Positions 62,181 through 64,000 of a stretch of DNA of 64,000 nt are shown piece after piece. The stretch comes from Luzula sylvatica (taxonomy: Eukaryota > Streptophyta > Magnoliopsida > Poales > Juncaceae). Position 1 is the stretch's first letter. Each line of letters begins with the position of its first letter. The stretch lies in NCBI GenBank assembly GCA_946800325.1, contig OX326960.1, positions 23,055,150-23,119,149 on the forward strand. The letters run 5' to 3'. The notes below the pieces were generated by a model. The model had not been told where the DNA came from, searched no databases, and saw nothing but the letters and a program-made list of their open reading frames with translations. The position numbers and the translations under genes were made by a program.

Positions 62181-63206
62181 TATTGATTTGGGGCCCACTT
62201 GTCAGTGGTGACTTGTGTCGTGGACTCTCATTGTGTGAGAGAGAAACAATATGCACACAAACCCTAGCTTGTTGGGGAAATATTTTAAGAGGAGGGCCAT
62301 TTGCAAAATAAAAATGAATTTTACAAAGAACCCCCGAAGTTTTTCGAGAATTATCAAACACACCTTAATTTTTATTCTTGTAAAAAATCCAACAAAGCGA
62401 GTTCAATCTTTTTTACCCTTTTTGGGTTCAACATATACCTATTTTTTTATTGGATAAGCTTTTGTTACCAAAATATCTTCATAATTTATATTTTTTTTAT
62501 TTAAAAAAAAAAAACAAATAATATATGTATCGTTTACATTTAATATAAATAAATAAATAAAACATAAATGCAATCATAAAACATAACACCAAGAAAAATT
62601 GAAAGTTATATATAAAATTATAGAAAAAATATTTTATATAATATAATATTTGGCTGAAATCTCGTTGCGCTTGCCGTAATCTCATATGCGTTACCTGGCC
62701 AGAATTAAATACGTCTCCAAATACCACATGAACAACAATTTTACTTGTTTGTATTTAATATTTGGAGATTTCAGAAGGTCAAACATGAAAAATGCAATTA
62801 TTTAAAAATCCTATCCTGTGGACAAATTTCATAGAAATTTACTCAGAATGACAGCAATCATATGATCAAATTAACTTCTCAACAACCAAACATGAAAATC
62901 TTGTGACCTTAGATTTCACACAATAATTGAGTCAACTACTTTTGGCCTTGTAGGACACACTACAGAGTACAGAGTGAATATTCACAAATAGAAATTTGAA
63001 TACGATGTGAGAATTCATAAATCCACAATGAAATAGATCAATGATCGAGTACAATGGGGTTCAATAATCATAAAAAATAATAAAGAAAAACACTAGTGGA
63101 TATAAAAATTGAGGTTATATACACTCACAATTAATTATACATTCGAAAAACAAGCATTGTTAGAAATAAAAATAAAAAATAAAAACAATCAATCTCGGCG
63201 GTCCAT

Positions 63207-63982
63207 TCAAACTGCATTAAGATCCTGCGAAACTTGACTCTGCCATCTATACACAAAAATACAAAATTAAACAAAACCGAATTTAAATTTAAAAAGTGGA
63301 AAAAAAGAGTGAAGAAATTAATATGCACCAACCTGGTGAGAAGGAATCTAGCAAGAGGGCTTATACTAGCAGTATCAAGCGGTTGCGGGATTCCAATTCC
63401 CGGTTTCTTAACTTCCGATTCTTCCTTTGCTTTTGAAGAAACCAATTCCGTTTTCTTCGTGAAAACACGACTCGCCGTTTCTTGCAGCCCACTCAACGAC
63501 GATTCCTTCGAACTGTTTCACAAAGTACACAAACTCAAACCCTAGATTAATAAAACCCTAAAAAAAAAAATAGGGTTTTGAGTATAAAAACCTTGCGAGT
63601 GTTTGAAGTAATTTCGAAACGAGTTTATCAGAAGAACCGGGAAGTTGGTACTCGAGTTCCATCAACGACTCGATCACGGCACGAGTCTCTGATTTATCTC
63701 CAGTTATCTCTTTCAATGAAGGGAGGATTAATTGGGTTAAAGCGGGAGAATTAGTTACTGCATTAGACCTCGCAGCCAATTGGGACTCGGTTAATTGGCG
63801 CATTTTACTTCCACGTCCCTCTGTAGATTCTCTACACAACGCAATGATAAATAATTTATTAGAGGATAAAAAGGTAAAAAAAAAACTAAATTATTGTAAT
63901 ACCTAGAGGAATCATCAGAGGATCTAGACTCTTGGGATTTCATTTGCCTTTCTTTTCCTTTTCTTAATAGTGCAGCTCTAGC
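63207..63982 (-). CDS. Unrecognised protein, C-terminal four exons (5' end outside the window)
   Basis: Four exons are inferred: 63982-63903, 63831-63592, 63512-63333 and 63246-63207, 540 nt in total, giving 179 residues and a stop. All junctions are GT-AG and carry phase 2 from exon to exon. The first visible exon is basic (LLRKGKERQMKS) followed by a Ser/Asp-rich stretch. The middle exon is predicted helical with repeated hydrophobic positions (LTQLILPSLKEI, VIESLMELEYQLP, LVSKLLQTLA), resembling a short helical bundle. The tail is Lys/Glu/Ser-rich and ends with PQPLDTASISPLARFLL and a short WQSQVSQDLNAV tail. I do not recognise the family. The frame and splice signals look like a functional gene. 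It continues upstream past 64000. Confidence 0.75.
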
Positions 63983-64000
63983 CTGAAAATATTTATGAAA

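Larger units (their letters stand above)
61738..63206. other. TPX2 upstream region and 3' flank of the next gene
   Basis: The first part holds the TPX2 leader and promoter candidates. From about 62240 to 63206 the sequence is AT-rich with no supported gene; it presumably includes the 3' UTR of the gene ending at 63207. The short ORFs here have no recognisable content. Both neighbouring genes read leftwards, so this is a tail-to-head arrangement. Confidence 0.6.

Noticed and set aside
63234..63545. Plus-strand 103-codon ORF
   Set aside because: It is antisense to well-supported minus-strand exons 63333-63512 and the adjacent intron.
1..64000. rRNA, tRNA or organelle insertions
   Set aside because: No cloverleaf, A/B box pair or rRNA-like stretch was recognised; the only tRNA-like sequence is the primer-binding site of the retroelement.

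Overview
The window is plant nuclear DNA, most likely from a eudicot. It is AT-rich, holds an intron-rich TPX2 gene with plant-type splice sites, and carries a young LTR retrotransposon and a very large tandem satellite. No bacterial-type operons, rRNA, tRNA or CRISPR arrays were seen.

Layout: (1) 1-37686 and 43530-about 55516 form one head-to-tail satellite array of about 49.7 kb, or roughly 400 monomers of about 124 bp. Two diverged monomer types, A and B, alternate to give a 248-bp dimer. Stretches of 0.5-4 kb of this array recur as longer, later duplications. (2) 37687-43529 is a complete but non-autonomous LTR retrotransposon inserted on the minus strand. It has nearly identical LTRs of 1527 and 1538 bp, a CATAG target-site duplication, a primer-binding site matching the 3' end of tRNA-Asp, a purine-rich tract, and one intact 388-codon ORF without pol. 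Paralogous array segments at about 15.8-18.7 kb and 51.1 kb keep the empty site. (3) 55517-57314 is non-repetitive intergenic DNA. (4) 57315-61737, minus strand, is a complete TPX2 gene with 22 inferred exons (748 aa) or 23 (768 aa). The extra 60-nt in-frame exon appears to come from a tandem duplication and would use a GC-AG intron. (5) 61738-63206 is the TPX2 upstream region, with candidate MSA (MYB3R) elements and a TATA box, plus the 3' flank of the next gene. (6) 63207-63982, minus strand, holds the last four exons of a gene I do not recognise, which continues beyond the window.

The only recognised cellular function is TPX2, a spindle-assembly factor that binds microtubules and activates Aurora kinase. 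The many short ORFs in the array are by-products of the repeat sequence. The least routine features are the A/B satellite with its mosaic of duplications, the recent retroelement with empty-site paralogues in the same window, and the GC-AG exon duplication in TPX2. All exon boundaries, offsets and repeat edges were read by eye.
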